Shown: piece by piece, positions 8,588 to 16,649 of the stretch
Position numbering within the stretch: the stretch's first letter is position 1
Layout of the letters: each line of letters begins with the position of its first letter
Origin: Aeromicrobium piscarium
Lineage (GTDB): Bacteria; Actinomycetota; Actinomycetes; Propionibacteriales; Nocardioidaceae
Length of the DNA stretch: 64,000 nt
Assembly (NCBI RefSeq): GCF_007421815.1
Contig: NZ_VLNT01000012.1
Span: forward strand, 26,009 to 90,008
Direction: 5' to 3'
Position numbers and translations under genes: made by a program
The notes under the pieces: generated by a model
What the model saw: only the letters and a program-made list of their open reading frames with translations
What the model was told of the DNA's origin: nothing
The model's database searches: none

Positions 8588-8764
8588 ATGGCCGTACCGA
8601 AACGCAAGACCTCACGTAGCAACACGCGGCATCGCCGCAGCCAGTGGAAGGCCAAGCCCGTCGATCTGGTCCCGGTGACCACCGGCGGCGACACCGTCCG
8701 CGTCCCGCGCCGCCTCGTCAAGGCGGTCCACGCGGGACTCGTCGACCCCAAGGAGTACCGATGA
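8588..8764 (+). CDS. rpmF: 50S ribosomal protein L32, zinc-independent form
   Basis: A 58-residue bL32: [20 protein letters not shown] at the start, then PVDLVPV and [20 protein letters not shown]. The family N-terminus is unmistakable; no cysteines are present. GGAGG lies about 8 nt before the ATG. The stop overlaps the rpmJ start (ATGA), so translation is coupled. Confidence 0.93.
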   Translation: MAVPKRKTSRSNTRHRRSQWKAKPVDLVPVTTGGDTVRVPRRLVKAVHAGLVDPKEYR

Positions 8765-8883
8765 AGGTCCGCAACTCGATCCGCTCACTGAAGAACCAGC
8801 CCGGATCCCAGGTCGTCCGCCGCCGCGGCCGCACCTACGTCATCAACAAGCAGAACCCCCGCCTCAAAGCCCGCCAGGGCTGA
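8761..8883 (+). CDS. rpmJ: 50S ribosomal protein L36, zinc-independent form
   Basis: A 40-residue bL36 of the longer, cysteine-free type: [20 protein letters not shown], then [19 protein letters not shown]. The zinc-binding version has C..C..C..H, all missing here. Last gene of the plus-strand arm. Confidence 0.95.
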   Translation: MKVRNSIRSLKNQPGSQVVRRRGRTYVINKQNPRLKARQG

Positions 8884-8915
8884 GGATCGGTGAGCGACCG
8901 CTTAGAGTGAGCGGC

Positions 8916-9920
8916 GTGACCACCACGACGCAGCAGATCACCCTCGCCCAGCGGCCGACCGGCCTCCCCGACGACTCGACCTGGTCGCTCGACACCGTCG
9001 AACTGCCCGATCCCGAGGACGGTCAGTTCCTGGTCCGCATCGATCACATCTCCCTCGACCCGGCCATGCGCGGCTGGCTCAATGACGTGCGCTCGTATGT
9101 GCCGCCGGTACAGATCGGCGCGGTCATGCGCGCCGGCGCCACCGGCCGTGTCGTCACGTCGCGTCACCCGGACTTCGCCGAGGGCGATGCGGTGACCGGA
9201 ACCTTCGGCGTCACCGAATACGCGATCAGCGACGGCACCGGCGTCAGCCGCATCGACCTCGACGTGGCCGACGCCCCCACCTGGCTCGGTGCGCTCGGCA
9301 TGCCGGGCATCACCGCCTACTTCGGCCTGACCGATGTCGGCGAGCTGCACGAGGGCGACACTGTCGTGATCTCGGCCGCCGCCGGTGCCGTGGGCAGCGT
9401 CGCCGGTCAGATCGCCAAGGCCCGCGGCTGCCGCGTCATCGGCATCGCCGGAGGCCCGGAGAAGACGGCGTGGTTGCGTGAGATCGGCTTCGACGAGGCG
9501 ATCGACTACAAGAACGAGAACGTGTTCAAGCGGCTGCGCGCCGTCGCCCCGGACGGCATCGACATCTATTTCGACAATGTCGGCGGCGACATCCTCGACG
9601 CCGCTCTCGCCAACCTGCGGCGCGGTGCCCGGGTGGTCATCTGCGGAGCGATCAGCCAGTACAACGCGGAGTCGCTGCCTCCCGGACCGAGCCGGTACAT
9701 GTCGCTGCTCGTCTTCCGTGCCCGGATGCAGGGCTTCGTCGTCTTCGACTACGAGGACCGCTATCCCGAGGCGATCGACGCCATCGGCGCGATGATCACC
9801 GAGGGCTCGCTCCAGGCCCGCGAGACCGTGGTCGACGGTGGCGTCGCGGCCTTCGGCGACACCCTCCTCGGACTCTTCCGCGGAGACAACACCGGCAAGC
9901 TGGTCCTGCGCGTGGACTGA
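8916..9920 (+). CDS. NADP-dependent medium-chain oxidoreductase (CurA/YfmJ type)
   Basis: About 334 residues of the zinc-independent MDR family (leukotriene B4 dehydrogenase/CurA-like), which reduces the double bond of alpha,beta-unsaturated carbonyls with NADPH. Seen: SLDPAMRGWLND (N-terminal signature), MPGITAYFGL, the nucleotide-binding turn AAAGAVGSVAGQIAKARGCR and FDNVGGDILDAAL. The GTG at 8916 is chosen because TAGAGT (8903-8908) sits 7 nt upstream as a leaderless -10; the earlier GTG at 8907 would overlap that box. The physiological substrate is unknown. Confidence 0.87.
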   Translation: MTTTTQQITLAQRPTGLPDDSTWSLDTVELPDPEDGQFLVRIDHISLDPAMRGWLNDVRSYVPPVQIGAVMRAGATGRVVTSRHPDFAEGDAVTGTFGVTEYAISDGTGVSRIDLDVADAPTWLGALGMPGITAYFGLTDVGELHEGDTVVISAAAGAVGSVAGQIAKARGCRVIGIAGGPEKTAWLREIGFDEAIDYKNENVFKRLRAVAPDGIDIYFDNVGGDILDAALANLRRGARVVICGAISQYNAESLPPGPSRYMSLLVFRARMQGFVVFDYEDRYPEAIDAIGAMITEGSLQARETVVDGGVAAFGDTLLGLFRGDNTGKLVLRVD

Positions 9921-9996
9921 GATGCGGGACGTGTCGTTCGGTGGTTGCCTGGGTACTGGATCAAGCAGCCAGCCGATCGACGCGAAAGGTTGAACG

Positions 9997-10884
9997 ATGC
10001 CTGCACCCGACACCACAGAACCGGCGCTCTCCCAGGGCTTTCCTCGCCAGCAGCAGGAGCCGCCCGGGTCGACCCATGAGATGACGCCGCGCCCCGATCA
10101 CGGTGAGGACACCTACGAGGGTCACGACCGCCTCTCGGGCAAGCGCGCCCTTGTGACGGGAGGCGATTCGGGTATCGGCAGGGCCGTCGCGATCGCCTTC
10201 GCCCGCGAGGGAGCCGATGTCGCCTTCACCTATCAGCCCGAGGAGAACGACGACGCCCGCGAGACGGCACGCTGGATCGAGGACGCCGGTCGCACGGCCC
10301 TGGCGATCGAGGCCGACCTACGCGATCCCGCGACGTGCGAGCGCGTCGTGCACGAGACGGTCTCGCAACTCGGCGGTCTCGATGTGCTCGTCAACAATGC
10401 CGGCTTCCAGTACGCGCGCGGCGACAGCATCGCCGACATGAGCGACGAGCAGATCGACCGCGTGCTCGCCACGAACCTCAAGGCGATGTTCGTGCTGACC
10501 CGCGAGGCGCTGGAACACCTGCGCGCGTCGCGCGGCAATGTCATCAATGTGTCGTCGATCCAGGCCTATGAGCCGTCGACCTCGCTGCTGGACTACGCCT
10601 CGACCAAGGCAGCGATCAACAACTTCACCGTCAACTTCGCCCAGGAGGCGGGGCCGCACGGTGTCCGCGTCAATGCCGTGGCGCCGGGCCCGATCTGGAC
10701 GCCGCTGCAGCCGGCGACGCAACCGCCGGAGAAGCTCGAGCAGTTCGGCCAGGACACACCTCTGGGGCGTGCCGGCCAGCCCGCGGAATGCGCGCCGGCC
10801 TTCGTGTTCCTGGCGAGCGATCAGACGGCCAGCTACGTGTCGGGCACGGTGCTCGGCGTGACAGGTGGAAAGGGGGTGTTCTGA
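9997..10884 (+). CDS. SDR family oxidoreductase (YghA/GSP39-like)
   Basis: A 295-residue classical short-chain dehydrogenase with a 45-residue N-terminal extension (FPRQQQEPPGS, MTPRPDHGEDTYEGHDRLSGK) characteristic of the YghA/general-stress-protein-39 group. Cofactor motif GGDSGIG at 55-61, NNAG at 133-136, catalytic Ser187, Tyr200 and Lys204. Presumed NADP(H)-dependent; substrate unknown, often linked to stress. AAAGG lies about 9 nt before the ATG. The stop overlaps the next gene (TGATG). Confidence 0.88.
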   Translation: MPAPDTTEPALSQGFPRQQQEPPGSTHEMTPRPDHGEDTYEGHDRLSGKRALVTGGDSGIGRAVAIAFAREGADVAFTYQPEENDDARETARWIEDAGRTALAIEADLRDPATCERVVHETVSQLGGLDVLVNNAGFQYARGDSIADMSDEQIDRVLATNLKAMFVLTREALEHLRASRGNVINVSSIQAYEPSTSLLDYASTKAAINNFTVNFAQEAGPHGVRVNAVAPGPIWTPLQPATQPPEKLEQFGQDTPLGRAGQPAECAPAFVFLASDQTASYVSGTVLGVTGGKGVF

Positions 10885-11159
10885 TGGCCAGGAAGGACAA
10901 CGAGGAGAACCCGAGCCTGAAGAACCCGGACATGTACGAGGATCTCCGCGACGAAGGAGCCTCGAAGGAGAAGGCGGCGCGGATCTCCAATGCCGCCGCC
11001 AATGAGGGCAAGAAGAAGGTGGGCGAGCGCGGCGGCAAGGCCGGGTCCTATGAGGACTGGACGGTCGACGAGCTCAAGGACCGCGCCAAGGAGCTCGGCA
11101 TCGAGGGCTACTCGGACCTGAAGAAGGACCAGCTCATCGACAAGCTCCGCAACCACTGA
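10884..11159 (+). CDS. small Rho-N-domain protein (DUF7218-like)
   Basis: A 91-residue, very charged protein. Residues 1-45 (NPSLKNPDMYEDLRDEGASK, EKAARISNAAA) match a small family common in actinobacteria. The last 40 residues (YEDWTVDELKDRAKELGIEG, YSDLKKDQLIDKLR) form a SAP/Rho-N-like helical motif that binds nucleic acid in other proteins. Translationally coupled to the stress-type SDR (TGATG), hinting at a shared stress response. Function unknown. Confidence 0.82.
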   Translation: MARKDNEENPSLKNPDMYEDLRDEGASKEKAARISNAAANEGKKKVGERGGKAGSYEDWTVDELKDRAKELGIEGYSDLKKDQLIDKLRNH

Positions 11160-11170
11160 GCCCACCTACA

Positions 11171-11300
11171 CGTTGAGTGGGGGGTCACCTCCCACGAGCG
11201 CAGCGAGCAGGGGGAACGTCAGGACGATGAAATCGGCGTCCAAACGTTCCCCCAAGCACTCCGCTGCGCTCCGTCCAGGGAGGTACCCCCACACTCAACG
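11171..11300. repeat. 130-bp palindromic element, copy 1
   Basis: Element with inverted ends: CGTTGAGTGG..TCACCTCCC at 11171-11193 and GGGAGGTACC..CACTCAACG at 11278-11300, with a GGGGGAACGT/ACGTTCCCCC pair inside. It sits between convergent genes (10884-11159 and dps). Its reverse complement is closely similar to the element at 30347-30465 over the first ~70 nt. No reading frame is evident; non-autonomous mobile element, REP-like element or bidirectional terminator are all possible. Confidence 0.8.
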
Positions 11301-11306
11301 GGTGCG

Positions 11307-11831
11307 TCAGGCGTTGCGCTGACGAGGGAGGGACTGGTTGGCGACCCGGTTCTCGGCGTCGATCATCCAGGCGAGCTGCTCGATGCGCTCGAGGATGCTG
11401 TGGATGATGTCGGCCGTGGTGGGGTCCTCGGCATCGACATCGTCGTGGATGCGGCGCGCGGTCGCCGCGACGGCATAGAGGGCGCCGGTGATGAGGTCCA
11501 CCGTCTCGGTGGTGTCGACCTCGTCGGCCGGGAACTCCGCCAGGCTGGACTGCGCGGCCACCGTCTTGATCCGGCCGTCCGGGGTGACGTAGACGGCGCG
11601 CATGCGCTCGGCGACGGTGTCGGAGAACTCCCGCGCGGCGTCGACGACCTCGTCGAGCTGCAGGTGCAGGTCGCGGAAGTTCTTGCCCACGACATTCCAG
11701 TGCGCCTGCTTGCCCACGATGTGCAGGTCGATCAGGTCGACGTGCAGCTGCTGCAACTGCTCGGCCATCTTCGCCGAAGCGGTGAAGGGCGGGTGCGCGG
11801 TGTGGGTGGCGGTGGTGTCAACAGGGCTCAT
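11307..11831 (-). CDS. dps: Dps family ferritin-like DNA-protection protein
   Basis: About 174 residues with the Dps ferroxidase signature: LHVDLIDLHIVGKQAHWNVV, then FRDLHLQLDEVVD (the His, Asp and Glu ligands of the inter-subunit iron site). It oxidises iron with peroxide, stores it and protects DNA. The ATG at 11831 is chosen because GAGGA lies 6 nt upstream; an in-frame ATG two codons earlier would overlap that site. A palindrome about 20 nt upstream probably controls it. Monocistronic. Confidence 0.93.
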   Translation of the reverse strand: MSPVDTTATHTAHPPFTASAKMAEQLQQLHVDLIDLHIVGKQAHWNVVGKNFRDLHLQLDEVVDAAREFSDTVAERMRAVYVTPDGRIKTVAAQSSLAEFPADEVDTTETVDLITGALYAVAATARRIHDDVDAEDPTTADIIHSILERIEQLAWMIDAENRVANQSLPRQRNA

Positions 11832-11851
11832 GATCATTCCTCTCACAATTT

Positions 11852-11872
11852 CTTTGAATGATTCAATCAAAG
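11852..11872. promoter_or_regulatory. nested palindrome upstream of dps
   Basis: TTGAATGATTCAA (11854-11866) is a perfect 13-bp palindrome; CTTTGA (11852-11857) and TCAAAG (11867-11872) form an additional matching pair. It lies 21-41 nt upstream of the dps ATG, where an operator for a stress or metal regulator would be expected. The binding protein is unknown. Confidence 0.5.
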
Positions 11873-11901
11873 CACGGTAAACACTGCAATTCCAGCAAGG
11901 G

Positions 11902-11923
11902 AAACCTCATCAAAGTGAGGTTT
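11902..11923. promoter_or_regulatory. inverted repeat between dps and the broken ABC gene
   Basis: AAACCTCA (11902-11909) and TGAGGTTT (11916-11923) with a 6-nt spacer. The size fits a repressor operator; it could also form a small hairpin. The gap also holds GGTAA..TTACC (11964-11981) and AGTGTG..CACACT (12024-12043), possibly old control sites of the truncated transporter operon. Confidence 0.35.
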
Positions 11924-12067
11924 GGCTGAGCTTGGCGGAGGAGTGCCCGGCCCCGCGCCCCGAGGTAACGCCGCTATTACCAACACTTACACGCGGACGG
12001 TCCCGCGAGACGCTGCGCTCTCTAGTGTGATGGTCGCCACACTCTCTACCGCTGAGGACCACACACG

Positions 12068-12676
12068 ATGTCACACCAGTCCCAGACCGCCCCGCCGGAT
12101 CTGACTGACACGCTGTCACCCGCACGCGCCGGAACCCTCGCGCTCGAGCACATCGGGATGCGCTACCCCGGCGCGGCGACGGAATCGCTCTCCGACATGT
12201 GCCTGGAGATCGAGGTGGGCGAGTTCGTCACCCTGCTCGGGCCCTCGGGCTGCGGCAAGACCACGACCCTGAGGATCATCGCCGGCTTCGAGAACCCCAC
12301 CGCCGGCCGCGTGCTCCTCGACGGCACCGACATCACCGAACAGTCCCCCAACAAGCGGCCGATGTCGATGGTCTTTCAGAACTACGCCCTCTTCCCGCAC
12401 ATGAACGTGTACGACAACGTCGCCTTCGGCCTGACCATGCAGAAGTGGAAGCCCGCCGCGATCACCGATGCCGTCACCATCGCCCTCGCCAGCATGAACC
12501 TCACCGGCATGGAGGAGCGTTACCCCCATCAGCTCTCCGGCGGCCAGCAGCAGAGGGTCGCCCTCGCCCGCGCCATGGTGCTGCGCTGCCGGGGCCTGAC
12601 CCTCACCCCCAGGGCGGTGACTTGCGCACCTCACGGCCCGACGGGCGGTGGGATAGGCGCCGCTCGCCGCGGTTGA
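12068..12676 (+). pseudogene. truncated ABC transporter ATPase (PotA/FbpC-like)
   Basis: Residues 1 to about 176 are a clear importer ATPase: Walker A GPSGCGKTT, Q-loop MVFQNYALFPHMNVYDNVAFG and the signature LSGGQQQRVALARAMV. Homology stops just there, before Walker B, the H-loop and the whole C-terminal domain (families are ~350 residues). The remaining 25 residues are encoded by intergenic repeat sequence (from about 12611). No permease or binding-protein gene follows. This is a decayed gene; deletion associated with the repeat is likely. An intact start and GAGGA site remain. Confidence 0.78.
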
Positions 12677-12700
12677 GACGTGCGTAGGTCACCGCGCCGG
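12611..12700. repeat. modular intergenic repeats at the ABC-ATPase breakpoint
   Basis: GGGCGGTGACTTGCGCACCTC, GGGCGGTGGGATAGGCGCC and, inverted, GACGTGCGTAGGTCACCGCG. These are variants of the words at 2045, 27204 and 37290. They lie exactly where similarity of the upstream ATPase gene ends. Confidence 0.8.
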
Positions 12701-12748
12701 TCATGACCTCCAGGCCGAGGAATGCAGAATCCGCACGCGCGATCCGGT

Positions 12749-13507
12749 TCACACGAGGCGCTTCACCAGGCCGAGGGGTGCGTGCTTCATAACGGGAGCA
12801 AGAGGCGCCCAGGGCAGCGTCGGCACGCAGGCCTCGGCGACCTCGGCCTCGATCTTGCCCACCAACGCGCGACTGCCAGTCTCGGTGTCGACCATCAGCT
12901 TCGCCTCCTGGTCCACGCCCTCGTTCATCTCCGAGGCGATATAGCCGGGGTAGAGGGTGGTGACCTTGATATCGAGGCCCTTACGGCCGATGAGATCCAT
13001 CCGGATGCCCTCGGCCAGGTGCGCGACGGCTGCCTTGGTCGCGGCGTAGGTGGTCATCGAGGAGGGCATCCCACGCATCGCCGACATCGATGAGATCAGC
13101 ACCAGATGACCTGTCTTGCGCTCGTAGAAATGCTCCATCGCCGCCTCGCACTGGGCCAGCGCCCCCAGCACATTCGTCTGCGCCGTCTCGAGATTGGCCG
13201 CGAACCGGCCGGTGCCGATCCGGCCGCCCTTGCCGAGTCCGGCGTTGACGATGACGCGATCCAGTCCGCCGTGCTCCGTGGCCGCCTCACCGACGACCTC
13301 GAAGACCCGGTCGTGATCGTTGACGTCGAGGGCGTGCACACTCACCTCGATCCCGGGATGCGCGGCCAGCAGCTCGGCCTGGAGCGCGTCGAGCCGGTCC
13401 GTGCGCCGCGCCGCCAACGCGAGATGACCGCCCTTCTCCGCCAACACGCGGGCCATCCCCTCGCCGATGCCGGAGGACGCTCCCGAGATGAAGGTGGTAC
13501 GACGCAT
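12749..13507 (-). CDS. SDR family oxidoreductase
   Basis: A 252-residue classical SDR: cofactor turn SGASSGIGEG (8-17), VNAG (87-90), Ser140, Tyr154 and Lys158. The loop after the active site (YPGYIASEMNEG) and the C-terminus (PWAPLAPVMKHAPLGLVKR) resemble actinobacterial SDRs acting on lipids or ketones, but the substrate is unknown. The ATG at 13507 has GAGGAG 6 nt upstream; the frame is open further 5' without protein character. Confidence 0.85.
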   Translation of the reverse strand: MRRTTFISGASSGIGEGMARVLAEKGGHLALAARRTDRLDALQAELLAAHPGIEVSVHALDVNDHDRVFEVVGEAATEHGGLDRVIVNAGLGKGGRIGTGRFAANLETAQTNVLGALAQCEAAMEHFYERKTGHLVLISSMSAMRGMPSSMTTYAATKAAVAHLAEGIRMDLIGRKGLDIKVTTLYPGYIASEMNEGVDQEAKLMVDTETGSRALVGKIEAEVAEACVPTLPWAPLAPVMKHAPLGLVKRLV

Positions 13508-13639
13508 ACAGACTCCTCGACGTGTGACGCGGTTGTTCGTTGGAGTATGGCAGCGGTCCCCACGATCGCGGGCGCGAATCCGAGAAGGTTCCGGAGGTCG
13601 CGCACGCCATCGGCAGTGGTAGCTGATCAACCCCATCCA

Positions 13640-13711
13640 GCGCCGATAACGTTGACCACCTACCACCAGCGGGACGGAAAGGTTGATGACCTACCGCCAC
13701 CCGGCGAGGGG
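13640..13711. repeat. modular repeat variants, GTTGA..CTACCRCC
   Basis: CGTTGACCACCTACCACC and GGTTGATGACCTACCGCC lie about 36 nt apart, just past the stop of the next gene. They share the fixed 3' end (ACCGCC) of the family but carry a different 5' word. The 13508-13711 gap otherwise shows nothing gene-like. Confidence 0.6.
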
Positions 13712-14353
13712 CTAGCGGTAGGTGACCAGGTCGCGGGCGAGGTGGGTGTGCTCGTTGAAGCTCAGCAGCCGGGGGCCGGTCGACCCGGAGATGACCGTGG
13801 TGACGCTCGCGTTGATGATGACATCGTTGAGACGCTGGAACAGGGCATCGTCGCCGGTGAGCAGATGCGAGACGATCATCGCGATCGGGCCGCCCGAGGT
13901 GAACACGGCGACGCTGCGACCGGGGCCGGCCGTCGCGACGGCGGCATCGAAGGCGCCCATGACGCGTTCCACGAAGACGCTGTAGGGCTCGTCGTACTCC
14001 CCCACCCCGGATCGCCAGTCCGCGATCGCCTGGTTGAGCAGCCGTTGGAAGGCCTTGCTGTCCAGCCCGAGCGCCCCGGCATCGTGCGCGGTGGCGATGC
14101 CGACGTGGTCGTACTCGTTCCAGCCGGCGTCGACGTCATAGCCGTCCGGTCCGCCGCAGGCATCGATCGCCGCGATCGCGGTCTGCGCGTGCCGTTTCAT
14201 CGAACCGGCCACCGCATCGGTGGGCACGAAACCCTCGGCCTCCCACCCCTGGCCCAGAGCGCTCGACTGCGTCTCGCCGATCGGAGACAACACGTCGTAG
14301 TCGTCGCTGCCGAACGAGGCCTGACCATGACGAATGAGATGCACGACACCCAC
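13712..14353 (-). CDS. histidine phosphatase family protein
   Basis: A 213-residue phosphoglycerate-mutase-like phosphatase. The catalytic RHG motif (HLIRHGQASFGSDDYDVLSP) is at the N-terminus with His9 as nucleophile; the second histidine region (VAVFTSGGPIAMIV) has Thr-Ser-Gly-Gly instead of the usual SHGG, so the second catalytic His is not obvious. Likely a small-molecule or protein phosphatase. The GTG start is supported by TAGGGT 6 nt upstream on the minus strand (leaderless type). Confidence 0.85.
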   Translation of the reverse strand: MGVVHLIRHGQASFGSDDYDVLSPIGETQSSALGQGWEAEGFVPTDAVAGSMKRHAQTAIAAIDACGGPDGYDVDAGWNEYDHVGIATAHDAGALGLDSKAFQRLLNQAIADWRSGVGEYDEPYSVFVERVMGAFDAAVATAGPGRSVAVFTSGGPIAMIVSHLLTGDDALFQRLNDVIINASVTTVISGSTGPRLLSFNEHTHLARDLVTYR

Positions 14354-14481
14354 GCCGCGACCCTACCGGCAGGTAGCGCCACGACGACGAGCGGCGTGCT
14401 CCTCACCCCGTCCACCGCCGTCACACCGTCTACCGGCCCACGGCTCGCGCGGATGCGGAACCCGAGGCTAGTCTCACGTTC

Positions 14482-15900
14482 ATGAGTACGTCGGGAGTGA
14501 GATTTCCAGGCGACAGCACCTCAGCCACCGCACGGGAGGTCGTGGCCGAGGCGTTGCGCGAGGTCGACGCGGTCGGCGCGCGGGCTGTCCAGAACGAGAC
14601 CAACTGGCGCCGGGGATATCTGGCGCACTTCACCCGCCTCGTGGAGGCGGGTATCGGATCGCCGGAAGCCGCGGTCGCCATCGCCGAGGCCGGGCTCCAC
14701 GCGGCGAACGAACGCTTCCGCTTCGACGACGTGCCGCTCAGCAAGGCCACCGACAGCGCCCGGGTCACGCAGGCCTTCCACACCCGCACGATCGAGGGTG
14801 GCGCCGAGCCGGAGACGGAGCTGACGATCCCGTACCGCGGCGAGCGTCTCCGCGGCCGCCAGCTGACCGATCAGCTCGACGCATGGGTGGCGAACGGCGT
14901 CATCACGGCCTCCTGCGCGCAAGCCGTGACCCGGGTGCAGCAGAACCCCGAATGGTTGCGCCTGGAGGGCGACACCGTCGCCGTGCTCGGCGCCGGTGCC
15001 GAGATGGGGCCCTACCGCGCGTTGCTGCGCTGGGGTGCGGAGGTCGTCGCCCTCGATCTGCCGCGCCACGACATCCAGGAACGCATCCGCGAGCACGCCG
15101 AGACCGGTGCGGGGCGCGTGCACCTCCCCGCTCGCATCGTCATCGACGACGCCAGCGAGGCCGGGGCGGACATCGTGCACGAGCTCCCGGCCATCGCCCA
15201 GTGGCTCGAGGACATCGACGGACGACTCGTACTCGGCAACTACTGCTATGCCGACGGCGGCACCCACGTCCTCGTCTCGATGGCGGCCGACGCACTCGGC
15301 AGCCACCTGCGCCAGCGCCGCCCAGACACCGCCCTGGCCTTCCTCGCCACCCCCACCGATGTCTTCGCGGTGCACGGGGCGGAGGTCGTGACGGCCAACG
15401 ACCGGTACAGCCACGCCTCGCGATTCCTGCGGACACCGCTGCGCGTCGTGAGCGGTGGACGGCTCCTGCAGCGCAACTATCCCCCGCTCGCCGACATGGG
15501 CATCTGCGACGCCCTCGTCCCGCAGCAGGGCCCGAACTACGCCTTCGCCAAGCGACTCCAGCGCTGGCGGGCGACCTCGGCACGGCACGACGGGGCGCTC
15601 GTCTCGCTCAATGTCGCCCCCGCGACCCGAACGCGATCGGTGATCAAGAACAAGGCCCTCGCGGCCGCCTACGCGGGTGCGCACCGCTTCGGCGTCGAGG
15701 TCTTCGATCCCGCCACGAGCAACGTGCTGATGGCCGCGCTGCTCGTGCACGATCTGCGGGCCGACGAAGCGCCGCAGGTCGAGCCCTGGATGGACGAGGC
15801 GCAGAACGCCGCCCACGGCGGGTTGTGGACGGCCGCCTATCACCCGCGCAGCGCCCTCGGCCTCGCGGCGGTGCTGGGCGTCGGCGCCCTGCGCGGCTGA
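14482..15900 (+). CDS. conserved hypothetical protein with Rossmann-like segment
   Basis: A 472-residue protein not assigned to a characterised family. The N-terminal 140 residues are helical (AREVVAEALREVDAVGARAV). A nucleotide-binding-like turn follows (GDTVAVLGAGAEMGPYRALL, about 171-190), then an Asp-rich strand (EVVALDLP) resembling the end of a Rossmann beta-2. Conserved-looking stretches later are LVLGNYCYADGGTHVLVSMA, PLADMGICDALVPQQGPNYA and GLWTAAYHPRSALGLAA. Promoter: TAGTCT (14469-14474), 7 nt before the ATG. It could be a dinucleotide- or SAM-dependent enzyme; the substrate is unknown. Confidence 0.72.
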   Translation: MSTSGVRFPGDSTSATAREVVAEALREVDAVGARAVQNETNWRRGYLAHFTRLVEAGIGSPEAAVAIAEAGLHAANERFRFDDVPLSKATDSARVTQAFHTRTIEGGAEPETELTIPYRGERLRGRQLTDQLDAWVANGVITASCAQAVTRVQQNPEWLRLEGDTVAVLGAGAEMGPYRALLRWGAEVVALDLPRHDIQERIREHAETGAGRVHLPARIVIDDASEAGADIVHELPAIAQWLEDIDGRLVLGNYCYADGGTHVLVSMAADALGSHLRQRRPDTALAFLATPTDVFAVHGAEVVTANDRYSHASRFLRTPLRVVSGGRLLQRNYPPLADMGICDALVPQQGPNYAFAKRLQRWRATSARHDGALVSLNVAPATRTRSVIKNKALAAAYAGAHRFGVEVFDPATSNVLMAALLVHDLRADEAPQVEPWMDEAQNAAHGGLWTAAYHPRSALGLAAVLGVGALRG

Positions 15901-15967
15901 GACTCCGCTGGCGGTGGGTAAGCATCCATCCTGTCCGGGCGAGCGGTGCCTCAACGTCCTTCCTGGC

Positions 15968-16024
15968 GCGCGAAAGGACGCTGACTCACCGACGGTGGCT
16001 GGCGAAAGGACGCTGACTCACCGC
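15968..16024. repeat. direct modular repeats, GGACGCTGACTCACCG
   Basis: Two direct copies of CGAAAGGACGCTGACTCACCG about 35 nt apart between convergent genes. The word GGACGCTGACTCACCGCC recurs inverted near 19712 as GGCGGTGAGTCAGCGGCC. Confidence 0.8.
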
Positions 16025-16034
16025 CTCACGTGGA

Positions 16035-16649
16035 TCAGTCGAGGATTCCGCGTTGCCGGGCCACCGCGACGGCGGCCGTGCGCGAGGTGACGTCGAGCTT
16101 CTCGAAGATGTGCGCAAGGTGCGTCTTCACCGTCGCCTTCGACAGGAAGAGCACCACCGCGATGTCGTCATTGGAACGCCCCTGTGCCACCAGCTCGAGC
16201 ACCTCGAGCTCGCGCGGCGAGAGGCTGACCCCCGGCGCGCGCATCCGCTGCAGCAGACGCCGCTGCACCGCCGGGCCTAGAGCCGGGCGCCCCGCCGCGG
16301 CATCGCGGATCGCCGCGGCGAGCTCCTCGGTCGGGGCATCCTTCAGCACATATCCGGTCGCCCCCGCCTCGACCGCGGTGACGATATCGGCATCCGAGTC
16401 GTAGGTGGTGAGCACGAGGACGGGAGGACCGCCGGCGGCGACGATCCGGCGGGCCGCCTCTGCCCCGCCGAGACGGCCCTCGCCGAAGCGCAGGTCGGTC
16501 AGCACCACATCGGTCTCGGGATCGGCGGCGAGCAGCTCCTCGGCGGTCGCGTACTCGGCCACCACGGTCATGTCCGATTGCGCGTCGAGCAGGGCGCGCA
16601 ACCCGGCGCGCACCACCGGATGATCGTCGGCCAGCACCACACGGATCAC
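16035..16649 (-). CDS. LuxR/NarL-type response regulator
   Basis: A 204-residue two-domain regulator. Receiver: acidic pair Asp8-Asp9, phospho-acceptor Asp52 (VVLTDLR), Thr in LVLTTYDSD and Lys in VLKDAP. The C-terminal LuxR helix-turn-helix is SLSPRELEVLELVAQGRSND, then LSKATVKTHLAHIFEKLDV. Its start overlaps the histidine kinase stop (ATGA), so it is the partner of that kinase. The likely target is the divergent ABC transporter. Confidence 0.93.
   Translation of the reverse strand: MIRVVLADDHPVVRAGLRALLDAQSDMTVVAEYATAEELLAADPETDVVLTDLRFGEGRLGGAEAARRIVAAGGPPVLVLTTYDSDADIVTAVEAGATGYVLKDAPTEELAAAIRDAAAGRPALGPAVQRRLLQRMRAPGVSLSPRELEVLELVAQGRSNDDIAVVLFLSKATVKTHLAHIFEKLDVTSRTAAVAVARQRGILD

Noticed and set aside
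11171..11300. Strong secondary structure as an RNA gene or riboswitch
   Set aside because: It lies between convergent genes, is related to the element at 30.3 kb in the opposite orientation, and no known RNA family core is seen.
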